Source: Eubacterium sp.
GTDB lineage: Bacteria; Bacillota; Clostridia; Lachnospirales; Lachnospiraceae
Reading direction: 5' to 3'
NCBI GenBank assembly: GCA_017472565.1
Contig: JAFUPY010000068.1
Coordinates: forward strand, 1 to 38,220
Length of the DNA stretch: 38,220 nt
How positions within the stretch are numbered: the stretch's first letter is position 1; each line of letters begins with the position of its first letter. Both the position numbers and the translations under genes were made by a program. Of this stretch, positions 1 through 7,291 are shown piece by piece. The notes beneath the pieces are model-generated. The model did no database searches. It was not told where the DNA came from and worked only from the letters and a program-made list of their open reading frames with translations.

Positions 1-621
1 AACCATGTAATCACCGGTCATTCCCATAGACAAAATTTCCATAGATACATTATCAATGTTTTTGTTTTTTATGTCAACAGATAATTGTTTGATTTCCTTA
101 AAATATTTGCGGTTATCTTCCGGATCATCCACAAATGGTGCGATGGTCATAAGTCCTTTAATATGAATGTTTGGAAGCATAGAAATATCTGTTACCAGCT
201 GGATTGCTTCCTCTTTGGTAATGCCAAATTTGGACTCTTCCTCTGCGATATTTACCTCTACCAGAATATCAGTTTCCACCTGATGTTTTACGGACTGGGC
301 ACTGATTTCTTCTGCCAAACGCATAGAATCAACAGAGTGAATCAGGGCAGTTTTTCCCATCAGATATTTTACCTTATTTCTCTGAAGATGACCAATCATA
401 TGCCAGTGAATATCTTTTGCCATTACAGCTTCTTTATCCATCATTTCCTGCACTTTATTTTCCCCAAAAGTACGAACACCGGCATCGTAGATTTCCTGAA
501 GCATTTCTATTGGCTTTGTTTTACTTACGGCAATCAATGTAACTTCACTTACATCTCTGCCTGCTTTTTTACATGCTTTGACAATATTATTTTGTACATC
601 TAAAAGATTAGCTTTTAACAT
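1..621 (-). CDS. yggS: YggS/YlmE family PLP homeostasis protein, cut by the window edge
   Basis: The first 207 codons are present and the C-terminus lies off the left edge. The protein belongs to the single-domain, alanine-racemase-like fold (YggS/YBL036C/PROSC) that binds pyridoxal phosphate and keeps free PLP and amino-acid pools balanced; it has no firmly known catalytic activity. Visible family landmarks are AVSKTKP near residues 31-37, where Lys34 should carry PLP, then FGENKVQE, WHMIGHLQRNK and the start of the LSMGMTGD segment that contacts the PLP phosphate. The ATG at 621 follows a good ribosome site (AAGGAGAC). The gene lies 48 bases after the HlyD-like gene and is probably cotranscribed with it. 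In Firmicutes this gene usually precedes sepF/ylmF, so a division cluster probably continues off the edge; that is inference. Confidence 0.95.
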   Translation of the reverse strand, partial: MLKANLLDVQNNIVKACKKAGRDVSEVTLIAVSKTKPIEMLQEIYDAGVRTFGENKVQEMMDKEAVMAKDIHWHMIGHLQRNKVKYLMGKTALIHSVDSMRLAEEISAQSVKHQVETDILVEVNIAEEESKFGITKEEAIQLVTDISMLPNIHIKGLMTIAPFVDDPEDNRKYFKEIKQLSVDIKNKNIDNVSMEILSMGMTGDYMV

Positions 622-669
622 ACGAGTCTCCTTATCATAAATCCCATTGGAATCATGGGTTATCAATGT

Positions 670-2061
670 TTAGTTGATGGTTTCTCCTTCCACGATTTCA
701 TTTCCATTTAAGGCAATATGATCATACAAAGAGAGACCATAGCTTGTACCTGTCTTTAAAATGGAATATTCTTCATTGCTTGCAATCACATCAATCTGTT
801 TAAAGACAGCGAATCCTTTGTTGATATTATAAACCCCCTGAAGATTTGCTGTTCTTGTAATGGTATATTGTTCAGCAGAATCCGGCATCTGTATGACATC
901 GCCCAGTGTCAGATCCTCTTCATCAATATAATATGCATCCTCGGTTTCATAATACAGTTCTGTGGAAATAAATTCTGCTCCGACAAAGCCTTTTTTATCA
1001 GAACTGATTTTTAAAACACCCTGACTGGAACTGTCATTTCCCTGAGAAAAGTATTTCTTTGGAATTACCAGGAACTCTTTTTCAATAATAGCGCTATTTG
1101 GAATCTTCAGGCCTACTGTGGTGTCAGTGGCAAGTTCTAATTCCACATAACGATCACTGATAAAACGGACCATAGAGCTGTTAAATGTCAGCATCAGGTA
1201 ATTCTGTGTGCCATACGCTTTTACTTCGCAGGCCGGCGTTACCCTGGTATTGTCCTTGCGGAATGTAACCGTAATGTATGTTTCCTCTTGTAATTCATTG
1301 GCAGTTTCTCTGTCAATCGGAACCATAATGTGCCAATTTTCATTGGTTACCAGTTTATACAACGCCTGTCCGGAAGAAACAGACTGATTGATTTTTAAAT
1401 TGTTCTTCTGATAAGAACTTGGGTCATACATTTCATCAGTAAAGGTATCAACCGTTATTTCCTCATATCCGTCCGTATAAAATGCAACTACGCCGTCTGT
1501 TTCGGCATATTCAAAGGAAAACGTATTGGCTGCCTGGGCATGTTGAGTTTCTTCTTTTAAAGAATCCAGGGCATTTAAATACAATGCCTCCTGTACCAGG
1601 GCATCAATATCATCCTTAAATGCATATACATGATAGAACATCATATCGGAATTGGTATCCGTATAAGAACTGATGGATGACTCTATGGTGTTTAAGCTGG
1701 TTTCATCAAGCTGTGTGCCATCCAGACCAGCCTGTGTGATCTGAGAAGAAATTGTTCCGGTCTCATCAATGGAACAGATCAGATTTCCATTTTTTGCCTT
1801 ATCGCCTTCTTTAATGTAATAATTTACAACGCCGGAAGAATCCGCATAAATTACACTTTCTTCTCTTAATACCAGACCAGTGTAAACATCATTTTCTGCA
1901 ATCTGTCCCTTTTGGACTTCATATACAGAAATATGTTCTTCTGATAAATATGAAATTAAATAAACTGCAAAATATATAAATACGATAGCGAAAAAAAGTA
2001 CACCAAGATTAATATGAAATGGTTTTCGATATCGTACGACTTTCTTTCTTTTTTTTGCCAT
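670..2061 (-). CDS. HlyD-like membrane-anchored protein next to yggS
   Basis: 463 residues. A very basic cytoplasmic tail (residues 1-18, KKRKK) precedes one membrane span (about 19-41); the rest should be extracellular. Residues about 70-100 (YADSSGVVNYYIKEGDKAK) look like half of a biotinyl/lipoyl hairpin, and a second such segment occurs near 223-240 (INQSVSSGQALYKLV), the arrangement of HlyD/membrane-fusion adaptor proteins. A helical stretch lies between them. No ABC or RND transporter gene adjoins it, so a role as an export adaptor is not supported by context. Its neighbour yggS suggests a link to division or envelope work. The ATG at 2061 has an AAAGGTG ribosome site. The domain class is fairly sure; the function is not known. 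Confidence 0.8.
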   Translation of the reverse strand: MAKKRKKVVRYRKPFHINLGVLFFAIVFIYFAVYLISYLSEEHISVYEVQKGQIAENDVYTGLVLREESVIYADSSGVVNYYIKEGDKAKNGNLICSIDETGTISSQITQAGLDGTQLDETSLNTIESSISSYTDTNSDMMFYHVYAFKDDIDALVQEALYLNALDSLKEETQHAQAANTFSFEYAETDGVVAFYTDGYEEITVDTFTDEMYDPSSYQKNNLKINQSVSSGQALYKLVTNENWHIMVPIDRETANELQEETYITVTFRKDNTRVTPACEVKAYGTQNYLMLTFNSSMVRFISDRYVELELATDTTVGLKIPNSAIIEKEFLVIPKKYFSQGNDSSSQGVLKISSDKKGFVGAEFISTELYYETEDAYYIDEEDLTLGDVIQMPDSAEQYTITRTANLQGVYNINKGFAVFKQIDVIASNEEYSILKTGTSYGLSLYDHIALNGNEIVEGETIN

Positions 2062-2107
2062 GAAAACGCACCTTTCATGTTTGATTCAAATACTGTTTAA
2101 CCTATAT

Positions 2108-2116
2108 ATAATACCA
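2108..2116 (-). promoter_or_regulatory. Candidate extended -10 promoter for the HlyD-like/yggS unit
   Basis: On the minus strand TGG-TATTAT (2108-2116) is an extended -10 element about 50 bases ahead of the start codon at 2061. There is no convincing -35 box at the right spacing. This is a pattern-based call only. Confidence 0.35.
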
Positions 2117-2137
2117 TAAATTCTTTATGTATAAAAC

Positions 2138-2166
2138 CTGATATCTTTGTAAAAGCTATATATAAA
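2138..2166 (+). promoter_or_regulatory. Candidate sigma-A promoter for the DUF378 gene
   Basis: CTGATA (2138-2143), 17 bases, TATAAA (2161-2166), placed 30 bases ahead of the ATG. The surrounding DNA is AT-rich, so chance matches are likely. Confidence 0.35.
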
Positions 2167-2196
2167 TAGAAAAGTTCCTGTATTAAGGAGGCATTT

Positions 2197-2433
2197 ATGA
2201 AACGTAATGTGATTGATTGTATTATGCTGGCCATCATTATTGTTGGTGCAGTCAATTGGGGGTTGATCGGACTGTTCCGCTTTGACCTGATTGCCTTTTT
2301 CTTTGGCACAATGTCATGGGTATCCAGGGTCATCTATGTGCTGGTGGGCATTGCAGGTATTTATATGCTCAGCATGTTCGCACGTATGCATGATATAGAT
2401 GACAATGATTCACAAAAAAGACAGGCGTCTTAA
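2197..2433 (+). CDS. DUF378 small membrane protein
   Basis: 78 residues with two membrane spans (about 5-27 and 42-62) and the family signature GAVNWGLIGLF followed by a short polar loop. The function of DUF378 proteins is unknown. A strong ribosome site (AAGGAGG) precedes the ATG. It is one of only three plus-strand genes here, transcribed alone and divergently from the HlyD-like gene. Its TAA stop lies inside the left arm of the downstream terminator hairpin, so the last codons are also part of the RNA stem. The charged C-terminal tail (HDIDDNDSQKRQAS) is probably cytoplasmic. Confidence 0.9.
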   Translation: MKRNVIDCIMLAIIIVGAVNWGLIGLFRFDLIAFFFGTMSWVSRVIYVLVGIAGIYMLSMFARMHDIDDNDSQKRQAS

Positions 2434-2457
2434 GCATTTGCTTAAGACGCCTGTCTT
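2414..2457. terminator. Shared intrinsic terminator between convergent genes
   Basis: A perfect inverted repeat with 19-base arms, 2418-2436 and 2439-2457, almost without a loop. A run of six A (2414-2419) gives a U tract when read on the minus strand, so it is a strong terminator for the P-loop gene at 2468-2890. On the plus strand the tract after the stem is weaker (CTTCTGTTA). The left arm includes the DUF378 stop codon. Confidence 0.85.
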
Positions 2458-2467
2458 CTGTTATCGA

Positions 2468-2890
2468 TTACAAAGAAACAACTAATTTTTCCTTTGCGCA
2501 CTGTGGCAGGTCTGCCTCATTTCTGGATACGCTTAAAATAAAATCTACATTGTATTTTTCACTGATAACATCTAATTTTTTAACAGCGCTGCAAATTTCT
2601 TCCTCAGCGTTGATGTTTGCGATAGTTAAAAAGCTGTCAATATACATCTCCTGCAAATCATAATCCTGAGATGCAATTCCGCAAATGAATCCCATAAACT
2701 CGTCTGGGTTTGTAATTGGGTAATCAGATACGTTAATCAAACGAACTTTTCTGTCTAATTCATGCATGCTTTTTGTGTTTTTATCAAGAAATACGATATT
2801 TCCTGTAGCGGCTTTAACAGATGTGTTAGCCTTATCTAATAACTGTTTTGTTTTGCCCTTTCCTTTATCCCCTGCAATAATCTGAACCAT
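2468..2890 (-). CDS. Small P-loop protein of unknown function
   Basis: 140 residues. The N-terminus carries a clear Walker A motif, GDKGKGKT (residues 7-14), right after a first beta strand, and IVFLDKNTKSM follows as a likely second strand. Beyond this I see no motif of a known ATPase class; a Walker B cannot be assigned with confidence (MYIDSFL near 82-88 is possible). Proteins of this type are often labelled 'twitching motility protein PilT' in databases, but this one lacks the length and the Asp and His boxes of PilT, so I do not adopt the name. The ATG at 2890 has a strong GGAGGA site. It has its own sigma-A promoter, a structured leader and its own terminator, so it looks monocistronic. 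Confidence 0.75.
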   Translation of the reverse strand: MVQIIAGDKGKGKTKQLLDKANTSVKAATGNIVFLDKNTKSMHELDRKVRLINVSDYPITNPDEFMGFICGIASQDYDLQEMYIDSFLTIANINAEEEICSAVKKLDVISEKYNVDFILSVSRNEADLPQCAKEKLVVSL

Positions 2891-2912
2891 AACTTTTGTC
2901 CTCCTACACTTC

Positions 2913-2958
2913 GCCGCTTATCCCGTAAAAATATGTAAGTAATGCTAAAATAAACGGC
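2913..2958 (-). promoter_or_regulatory. Leader hairpin before the P-loop gene
   Basis: In the minus-strand transcript GCCGUUUAU (2958-2950) can pair with AUAAGCGGC (2921-2913) over nine pairs, one of them G-U, enclosing about 28 bases. It lies between the promoter at 2975-3003 and the ribosome site at 2899-2904. It does not match a riboswitch class I recognise. Confidence 0.35.
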
Positions 2959-2974
2959 TGTATTTTATAAAATT

Positions 2975-3003
2975 ATTATAGTATATACACAATTAAAAAA
3001 CAA
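2975..3003 (-). promoter_or_regulatory. Sigma-A promoter of the P-loop gene
   Basis: On the minus strand TTGTTT (3003-2998), 17 bases, TATAAT (2980-2975). The consensus -10 and exact spacing make this one of the better promoters in the window. It begins right after the stop codon of the carboxypeptidase gene and leaves a leader of about 78 bases. Confidence 0.7.
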
Positions 3004-3006
3004 CTA

Positions 3007-4014
3007 CTAATTAGAAAAATTAGAGAGTATCTCTCCCATTAAGAGATACAGATTAGAACGCCCATCAGCCTTTAAAACAATGGAAATCACTGGTTCCTGA
3101 GATTCATTTTCACTAAGAAGAACCAGGCAATAACCAGCATCATAGGTCGTACCTGTTTTGCCGCCGATGACGGTTACACCCTTTGGCTGTTCCACTTCTC
3201 CGTTTAAATATTTGTTGGTATTGGTCCATGTTTTGTTGACAGTTTCACCGGCTTTGTTGGTATAGACAGCGCTATAGGAACTGTCACCGATGATCTCAAC
3301 AAAGGTTTCATTCTGAATTGCCGCATTAAAAATCAAGTACAGATCATATACACTGGTGTAATGTTCCTTATCCGGTAATCCGTGTGGATTGGTGAAATGA
3401 GAATCGGTGGCACCAAGAGCCAGAGCTTCCTGATTCATCAGATCCGCAAAGGCTTCCTCGCTTCCAGCAATCATCTCTGCAATCACTGCTGCTGCATCAT
3501 TGCCAGAGGAAAGCATCAGACCATATAGCAGCTGTTCCAGACTAAGGGTATCCCCTTCCTGCAGCCCTGCCACGGAGGAACTTGGATCCATGCCGTCCAA
3601 TACGGTATCAGAAACCGTTGTATACTCATTCAGGTCACCATATTTTAACGCAACATATGCGGTTAAAATCTTGGTGGTACTTGCCGGATACAGCTTTTCA
3701 TGTACCTTCTGGGCATAAGTCACTTCCTTAGATCCAGTCAAAAATACGCCAGCGCCTTTTGCCACATAATCATGGATGGAATCATCCACCTGGGTATCAT
3801 CAAATCCAATGACACAGATGTCTTCTGCAAATGGTCGAATGGTGCTTGCAATTTCGCTGTTGGTCAAACCATATTTATTTGATGTTTCATATACGTCATA
3901 AGCGGCCTTGAGATTAACGTCCTCTTCTTTTCCACAACCGGTTAAAGTCATGGCGAACAGACATAAAATCAGGGCCACAGATAACACTTTATTTATACAT
4001 TTCACGCCAGTCAA
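3007..4014 (-). CDS. D-alanyl-D-alanine carboxypeptidase lipoprotein (peptidase S11)
   Basis: 335 residues. A lipoprotein signal peptide (hydrophobic stretch about 8-25, lipobox LTGC with Cys27) would anchor it to the outer face of the membrane. The three active-site motifs of S11 penicillin-binding enzymes are all present: STTK (Ser112 nucleophile), SGN (170-172) and KTG (286-288). It should remove the terminal D-Ala from peptidoglycan pentapeptides and so limit cross-linking. The C-terminal beta-rich domain of classic DacA/PBP5 is absent; a lipid anchor replaces the usual amphipathic helix. The start is a TTG at 4014 with a GAGGAG site, inside the 3' end of mgsA (26-base overlap), which suggests translational coupling. 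It is the last gene of the shape and division operon. Confidence 0.9.
   Translation of the reverse strand: MTGVKCINKVLSVALILCLFAMTLTGCGKEEDVNLKAAYDVYETSNKYGLTNSEIASTIRPFAEDICVIGFDDTQVDDSIHDYVAKGAGVFLTGSKEVTYAQKVHEKLYPASTTKILTAYVALKYGDLNEYTTVSDTVLDGMDPSSSVAGLQEGDTLSLEQLLYGLMLSSGNDAAAVIAEMIAGSEEAFADLMNQEALALGATDSHFTNPHGLPDKEHYTSVYDLYLIFNAAIQNETFVEIIGDSSYSAVYTNKAGETVNKTWTNTNKYLNGEVEQPKGVTVIGGKTGTTYDAGYCLVLLSENESQEPVISIVLKADGRSNLYLLMGEILSNFSN
3014..3035 (-). terminator. Weak hairpin near the end of the shape operon
   Basis: GAGAG-ATA-CTCTC followed by UAAUUUUUC on the minus strand, overlapping the last codons of the carboxypeptidase gene. The stem is only five pairs, so termination would be inefficient at best and some readthrough into the P-loop gene is likely. 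Confidence 0.25.
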
Positions 4015-4384
4015 GATCTCCTCTGTCTAATGCATGGATTAATAACTCTGCAGTTGCAATATTGGATGCAAATGGAATATTGTGGATATCACAATTCTTG
4101 ATAATGCCATCCATACCAGGCTCATGTGCCTTTGCCTTTACCGGGTCACGTAAGAAAATAACAAGGTCAATCTCGTTACTTTCAATGGCTGCGGACAGCT
4201 GCTGTAATCCGCCCAAAGGGCCTGGTAAATATTTGTGTACATTCAAATTCGTACACTCTGCAATCAATCTGCCGGAAGTTGCTGTGGCATAGATTTCATG
4301 CTTTGCCAAAATGCCTCTATATGCAATGCAAAAATTCTGCATTAGTTTTTTCTTTGAATCATGTGCAATTAAACCGATATTCAT
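3989..4384 (-). CDS. mgsA: Methylglyoxal synthase
   Basis: 131 residues, close to the usual family length of about 130-150. The enzyme converts dihydroxyacetone phosphate to methylglyoxal and phosphate, a bypass used when sugar phosphates accumulate. The MGS fold is complete: start GLIAHDSKK, phosphate loop TATSGRL, PGPLGGLQQL, then IFLRDP with Asp80 at the place of the catalytic Asp71 of E. coli, and the end segment PFASNIATAELLI. The start overlaps the rodA stop by one base (TAATG), so translation is probably coupled. Its place at the end of a shape operon is common in clostridia; the reason is not established. Confidence 0.96.
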   Translation of the reverse strand: MNIGLIAHDSKKKLMQNFCIAYRGILAKHEIYATATSGRLIAECTNLNVHKYLPGPLGGLQQLSAAIESNEIDLVIFLRDPVKAKAHEPGMDGIIKNCDIHNIPFASNIATAELLIHALDRGDLDWREMYK

Positions 4385-5508
4385 TATACGATGTCCCCCG
4401 ATCCGTATTTATTTGGCTGAAGCCCTACATTTAATACCAAACCAATTCCAATATATAAGCACAAAAGAGACGTTAAACCATAGCTTACAAAAGGAAGCGG
4501 CAAACCTGTATTTGGCATCAGACCTGTATTAACACAGATGTTGATAAAGCTTTGGAATCCAATCCAGGCAGCTACACCACAACAGATCAGACGGCCAGCC
4601 AGATCCTTTGCTTTCCGTCCAACCAAGACACATTCAAAAACAATCAAAAACAGTAAAATGATCACCACACTGCATCCAACAAATCCCAGTTCTTCTCCTA
4701 CAATGGAAAAGATAAAGTCTGTCTGTGGTTCAGAGATAAAATTACCATTTTTAACAGATGTAATGGAATTGTTATTCAATCCCTTGCCCCAGATTTGTCC
4801 GGAGCCAATTGCCATAATCGCATTCTGTTGCTGATATGCGGTATCTGCATATTTTTCCGGATTGATCCAGGCCAAAATTCGTCCAACCTGGTATTCGTTA
4901 ATAAACGGAATCATCTGCTTGGATATCAGGAATAAAAAGACGATGATCGCCGGTATTCCTGCACTCAACACTGTCAGTATTATTTTATAGGATAATCCCG
5001 CAATAAACAAGAGAATAATGAAAATACCTGCTGTAAGAATGGTCGTTGATAGATCAGGTTCTTCATAAATTAAAAATAATGGAATGCCAATTAATATAAT
5101 GGTGATCGCCAGCATTTTAAACGTATTTAAATACTCATGATACCTTGTAAAAAAAGCAGCAAAAAACAATATCAATAAGACCTTACATAGCTCCGATGGC
5201 TGAAACTGTAAGCCTGGGAGACTGATCCATCGCTGTGCACCATTGACCTCTGTTCCCAGTGGACTTAATACTACCACTAAAAGGATAATGGCAAACAGAT
5301 AAATAAAGGCCCAGAACCGGAGCAGATGGGAATAGTCGATCAATGATACAAAGACCATGAATACAAGTCCCATACAAAGCCCAAGTATCTGCTTGTCCTG
5401 TACAGATTCCTTGGCACTTCCAATTACCATAATACCAATCAGGGTAAGTATTAATACATATGCAATTAATCGAAATCTGTAATTTCTTATATCAAATTGC
5501 TTTAACAT
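4384..5508 (-). CDS. rodA: RodA-type SEDS peptidoglycan polymerase
   Basis: 374 residues with about ten membrane spans. SEDS proteins polymerise lipid II into glycan strands and work with a class B penicillin-binding protein. Family landmarks: GAQRWISLPGLQFQPSELCK near residues 90-110, the segment GKGLNNNSITSVKNGNFISEPQTDFIFSIVGEELGF, and the end NTGLPLPFVSYGLTSLL. I call it RodA rather than FtsW or SpoVE because it shares an operon with mreBCD and PBP2, which it should partner. The start at 5508 has an AAGGATT site, 12 bases after minE. Confidence 0.93.
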   Translation of the reverse strand: MLKQFDIRNYRFRLIAYVLILTLIGIMVIGSAKESVQDKQILGLCMGLVFMVFVSLIDYSHLLRFWAFIYLFAIILLVVVLSPLGTEVNGAQRWISLPGLQFQPSELCKVLLILFFAAFFTRYHEYLNTFKMLAITIILIGIPLFLIYEEPDLSTTILTAGIFIILLFIAGLSYKIILTVLSAGIPAIIVFLFLISKQMIPFINEYQVGRILAWINPEKYADTAYQQQNAIMAIGSGQIWGKGLNNNSITSVKNGNFISEPQTDFIFSIVGEELGFVGCSVVIILLFLIVFECVLVGRKAKDLAGRLICCGVAAWIGFQSFINICVNTGLMPNTGLPLPFVSYGLTSLLCLYIGIGLVLNVGLQPNKYGSGDIV

Positions 5509-5520
5509 ACTACAATCCTT

Positions 5521-5781
5521 TTATCTTCGTTGTTTCATAGATTTCACGGGAATCAGGACTTTAATATAAACCTGTTGCGTATCCGTTTTCGTTTCAAACT
5601 GTACGCTTGTCCCTGTTTCATCGATCTCTAAGTATTTTGAAATGCATCTTACAAGATCTTTATGTATTCTTTCTGTCAATTCTGTGGACAGATTCATTCG
5701 GTCATTCAGTAAAAGCTGTCGTAATCGTTCTGTGGCAACTTTTCCAGAAGTCTTTCGTCTAAAAAAACCAAATCTTTTCAT
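5521..5781 (-). CDS. minE: Cell division topological specificity factor MinE
   Basis: 86 residues, typical for MinE. The N-terminal MKRFGFFRRK segment fits the membrane-targeting and MinD-contact region; the body, starting at VATERLRQLLLNDR, contains the helix that displaces MinC and triggers MinD ATPase, and the rest forms the dimeric beta domain. MinE drives pole-to-pole oscillation or exclusion of MinCD so that the septum forms at mid-cell. It lies 13 bases after minD with a strong AAAGGAG site. Confidence 0.95.
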   Translation of the reverse strand: MKRFGFFRRKTSGKVATERLRQLLLNDRMNLSTELTERIHKDLVRCISKYLEIDETGTSVQFETKTDTQQVYIKVLIPVKSMKQRR

Positions 5782-5794
5782 GGAACAGTCTCCT

Positions 5795-6583
5795 TTATTT
5801 GCGATTATGTTTTGCTTTTTTACGGAATATAGCCCGTTTTTTATTAAAATTGATAAATGGGATCACTTCACCGATCACGCGTTTGCTGATGTTCATATAG
5901 GCCTGTCCAGCCAATGTATGAGAACCTACGATCGGGTTGCCCTGATTGGTAGACACCACCACATTTTCATCATCAGGAACTGCTCCAATCAAGTCAACAG
6001 CAAGAATATCTGCTACATCTTCCACTGACATCATATCGCCTCGTTTGATCAGATCCTGACGAAGCCGATTGACGATCAGACGGATATCTCTGATCTCGTT
6101 GGCTTCTAATAATCCAATGATGCGGTCTGCATCACGAATGGCAGATACCTCGGGCGTGGTAACGACCAGCGCTCTGCTTGCTCCTGCAATGGCATTTAGA
6201 AACCCTTGCTCGATACCTGCAGGACAATCCAATAAAACATAATCAAAATCTTCCAGTAGTTCCTCTGTCAGTTTTTTCATTTGTTCTGGTGTCACTGCAT
6301 TCTTATCTTTTGTTTGCGCGGATGGCATCAAATACAAACTGTCGTATTTTTTGTCACGAATCAACGCCTGCTTCACACGACAATTTCCTTCAATGACATC
6401 CACCAGATTGTAAACGATTCTGTTTTCCAATCCCATAACAACATCCAGGTTGCGCAGGCCAATGTCTGTATCGATCATAACAACTTTTTTCTTCAGCATT
6501 GCAAGACCTGTTCCTACGTTTGCTGTGGTCGTTGTTTTTCCTACGCCACCCTTTCCCGATGTGACAACAATTACTTCGCCCAT
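5795..6583 (-). CDS. minD: Septum site-determining ATPase MinD
   Basis: 262 residues from the ATG at 6583. I prefer this start over an upstream in-frame one at 6613 because AGGAGG sits just ahead of it and the protein then begins MGEVIVVTSG as usual. The deviant Walker A motif KGGVGKTTTT (Lys11, Lys16) marks the ParA/MinD class; DTDIGLRNLDVVMG, VLLDCPAGIEQG and VTTPEVSAIRDADR follow as expected. ATP-bound MinD dimers bind the membrane through the C-terminal amphipathic helix and recruit MinC. Here that tail (from FINFNKK onward) is unusually rich in Lys and Arg. The order minC-minD-minE is intact. Confidence 0.96.
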   Translation of the reverse strand: MGEVIVVTSGKGGVGKTTTTANVGTGLAMLKKKVVMIDTDIGLRNLDVVMGLENRIVYNLVDVIEGNCRVKQALIRDKKYDSLYLMPSAQTKDKNAVTPEQMKKLTEELLEDFDYVLLDCPAGIEQGFLNAIAGASRALVVTTPEVSAIRDADRIIGLLEANEIRDIRLIVNRLRQDLIKRGDMMSVEDVADILAVDLIGAVPDDENVVVSTNQGNPIVGSHTLAGQAYMNISKRVIGEVIPFINFNKKRAIFRKKAKHNRK

Positions 6584-6609
6584 GCAAAATCCTCCTAAAT
6601 CAAATTTCA

Positions 6610-7278
6610 TCAAATTACATCGAAATATCCTTTGATTGGTTCGATTACTATCGTTTTCTCTTTTGCACGAGCCATCTGTGGTAATTTGGTTGTATGATTT
6701 CGCGCGCTTCCAGCAGTTACGCCGGTATTGCGAAATGTACAGTCAGCAATACGAAGCTGTGTGGAATCAATGTGCAAGGCGCAAATCTTCGCATCCCGTT
6801 TTCCACTGACTCCCGCATAGGCATATCCGTACAGGGTACCTATGACAATAATGTTTCCTTTGGATATGACCTTTCCACCTGGAAAAATGCTTCCAATGAT
6901 AATGACACTGTGTTCACACTCCAGTGTTTGACCAGAATGGATATCTCCTTTATGGAAATTCCCATACTTCAAAAGCTTATTGTTTTGAATCTGTTCCAGC
7001 TTTTGGGTAATATAGGTATCCACCAGTTCATTTTCTTCCATAACACACAGGATTTCAGCCTGACAGGTATCTGTGATCATCTGTATAATGGCTTTTTCTT
7101 CCTCAAAAGACAGGACTCTTCCGGAAAAGCATAAGGAAAACTGTGCATTTTTATAAAACTCTTTTGCTGCTTCAAATTTGCTTTGAATGTTATCCAGTAG
7201 TTCTTTAAAAGGTATTGTATCGTCCAATACCAACAGGATTCCTCTTTTGGTGCTTTTCACTATTACAGGAAGAGCCAT
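6610..7278 (-). CDS. minC: Septum site-determining protein MinC
   Basis: 222 residues from the ATG at 7278, chosen over the upstream 7299 codon because AAAGGAGG lies right before it. The N-terminal domain (about 1-100) should block FtsZ polymers. The C-terminal half is the right-handed beta-helix that binds MinD, seen as HSGQTLECEHSVIIIGSI, then PGGKVISKGNIIVIGTLYG and the conserved end ALHIDSTQLRIADC. It inhibits Z-ring assembly away from mid-cell. The three min genes follow PBP2 within one operon, a clostridial pattern. Confidence 0.94.
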   Translation of the reverse strand: MALPVIVKSTKRGILLVLDDTIPFKELLDNIQSKFEAAKEFYKNAQFSLCFSGRVLSFEEEKAIIQMITDTCQAEILCVMEENELVDTYITQKLEQIQNNKLLKYGNFHKGDIHSGQTLECEHSVIIIGSIFPGGKVISKGNIIVIGTLYGYAYAGVSGKRDAKICALHIDSTQLRIADCTFRNTGVTAGSARNHTTKLPQMARAKEKTIVIEPIKGYFDVI

Positions 7279-7291
7279 TGACCTGCCTCCT

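Noticed and set aside
85-603. 172-codon open frame on the plus strand
   Set aside because: It lies opposite yggS, has no ribosome site and gives a Phe/Ile/Cys-rich protein without family features. It is the complement of a real gene.
651-670. CCCAT/ATGGG hairpin between yggS and the HlyD-like gene as terminator
   Set aside because: Only five pairs, no U tract, and the two genes look cotranscribed.
2097-2333. 78-codon minus-strand frame opposite DUF378
   Set aside because: No ribosome site; the plus-strand frame has a strong AAGGAGG and a clear family match.
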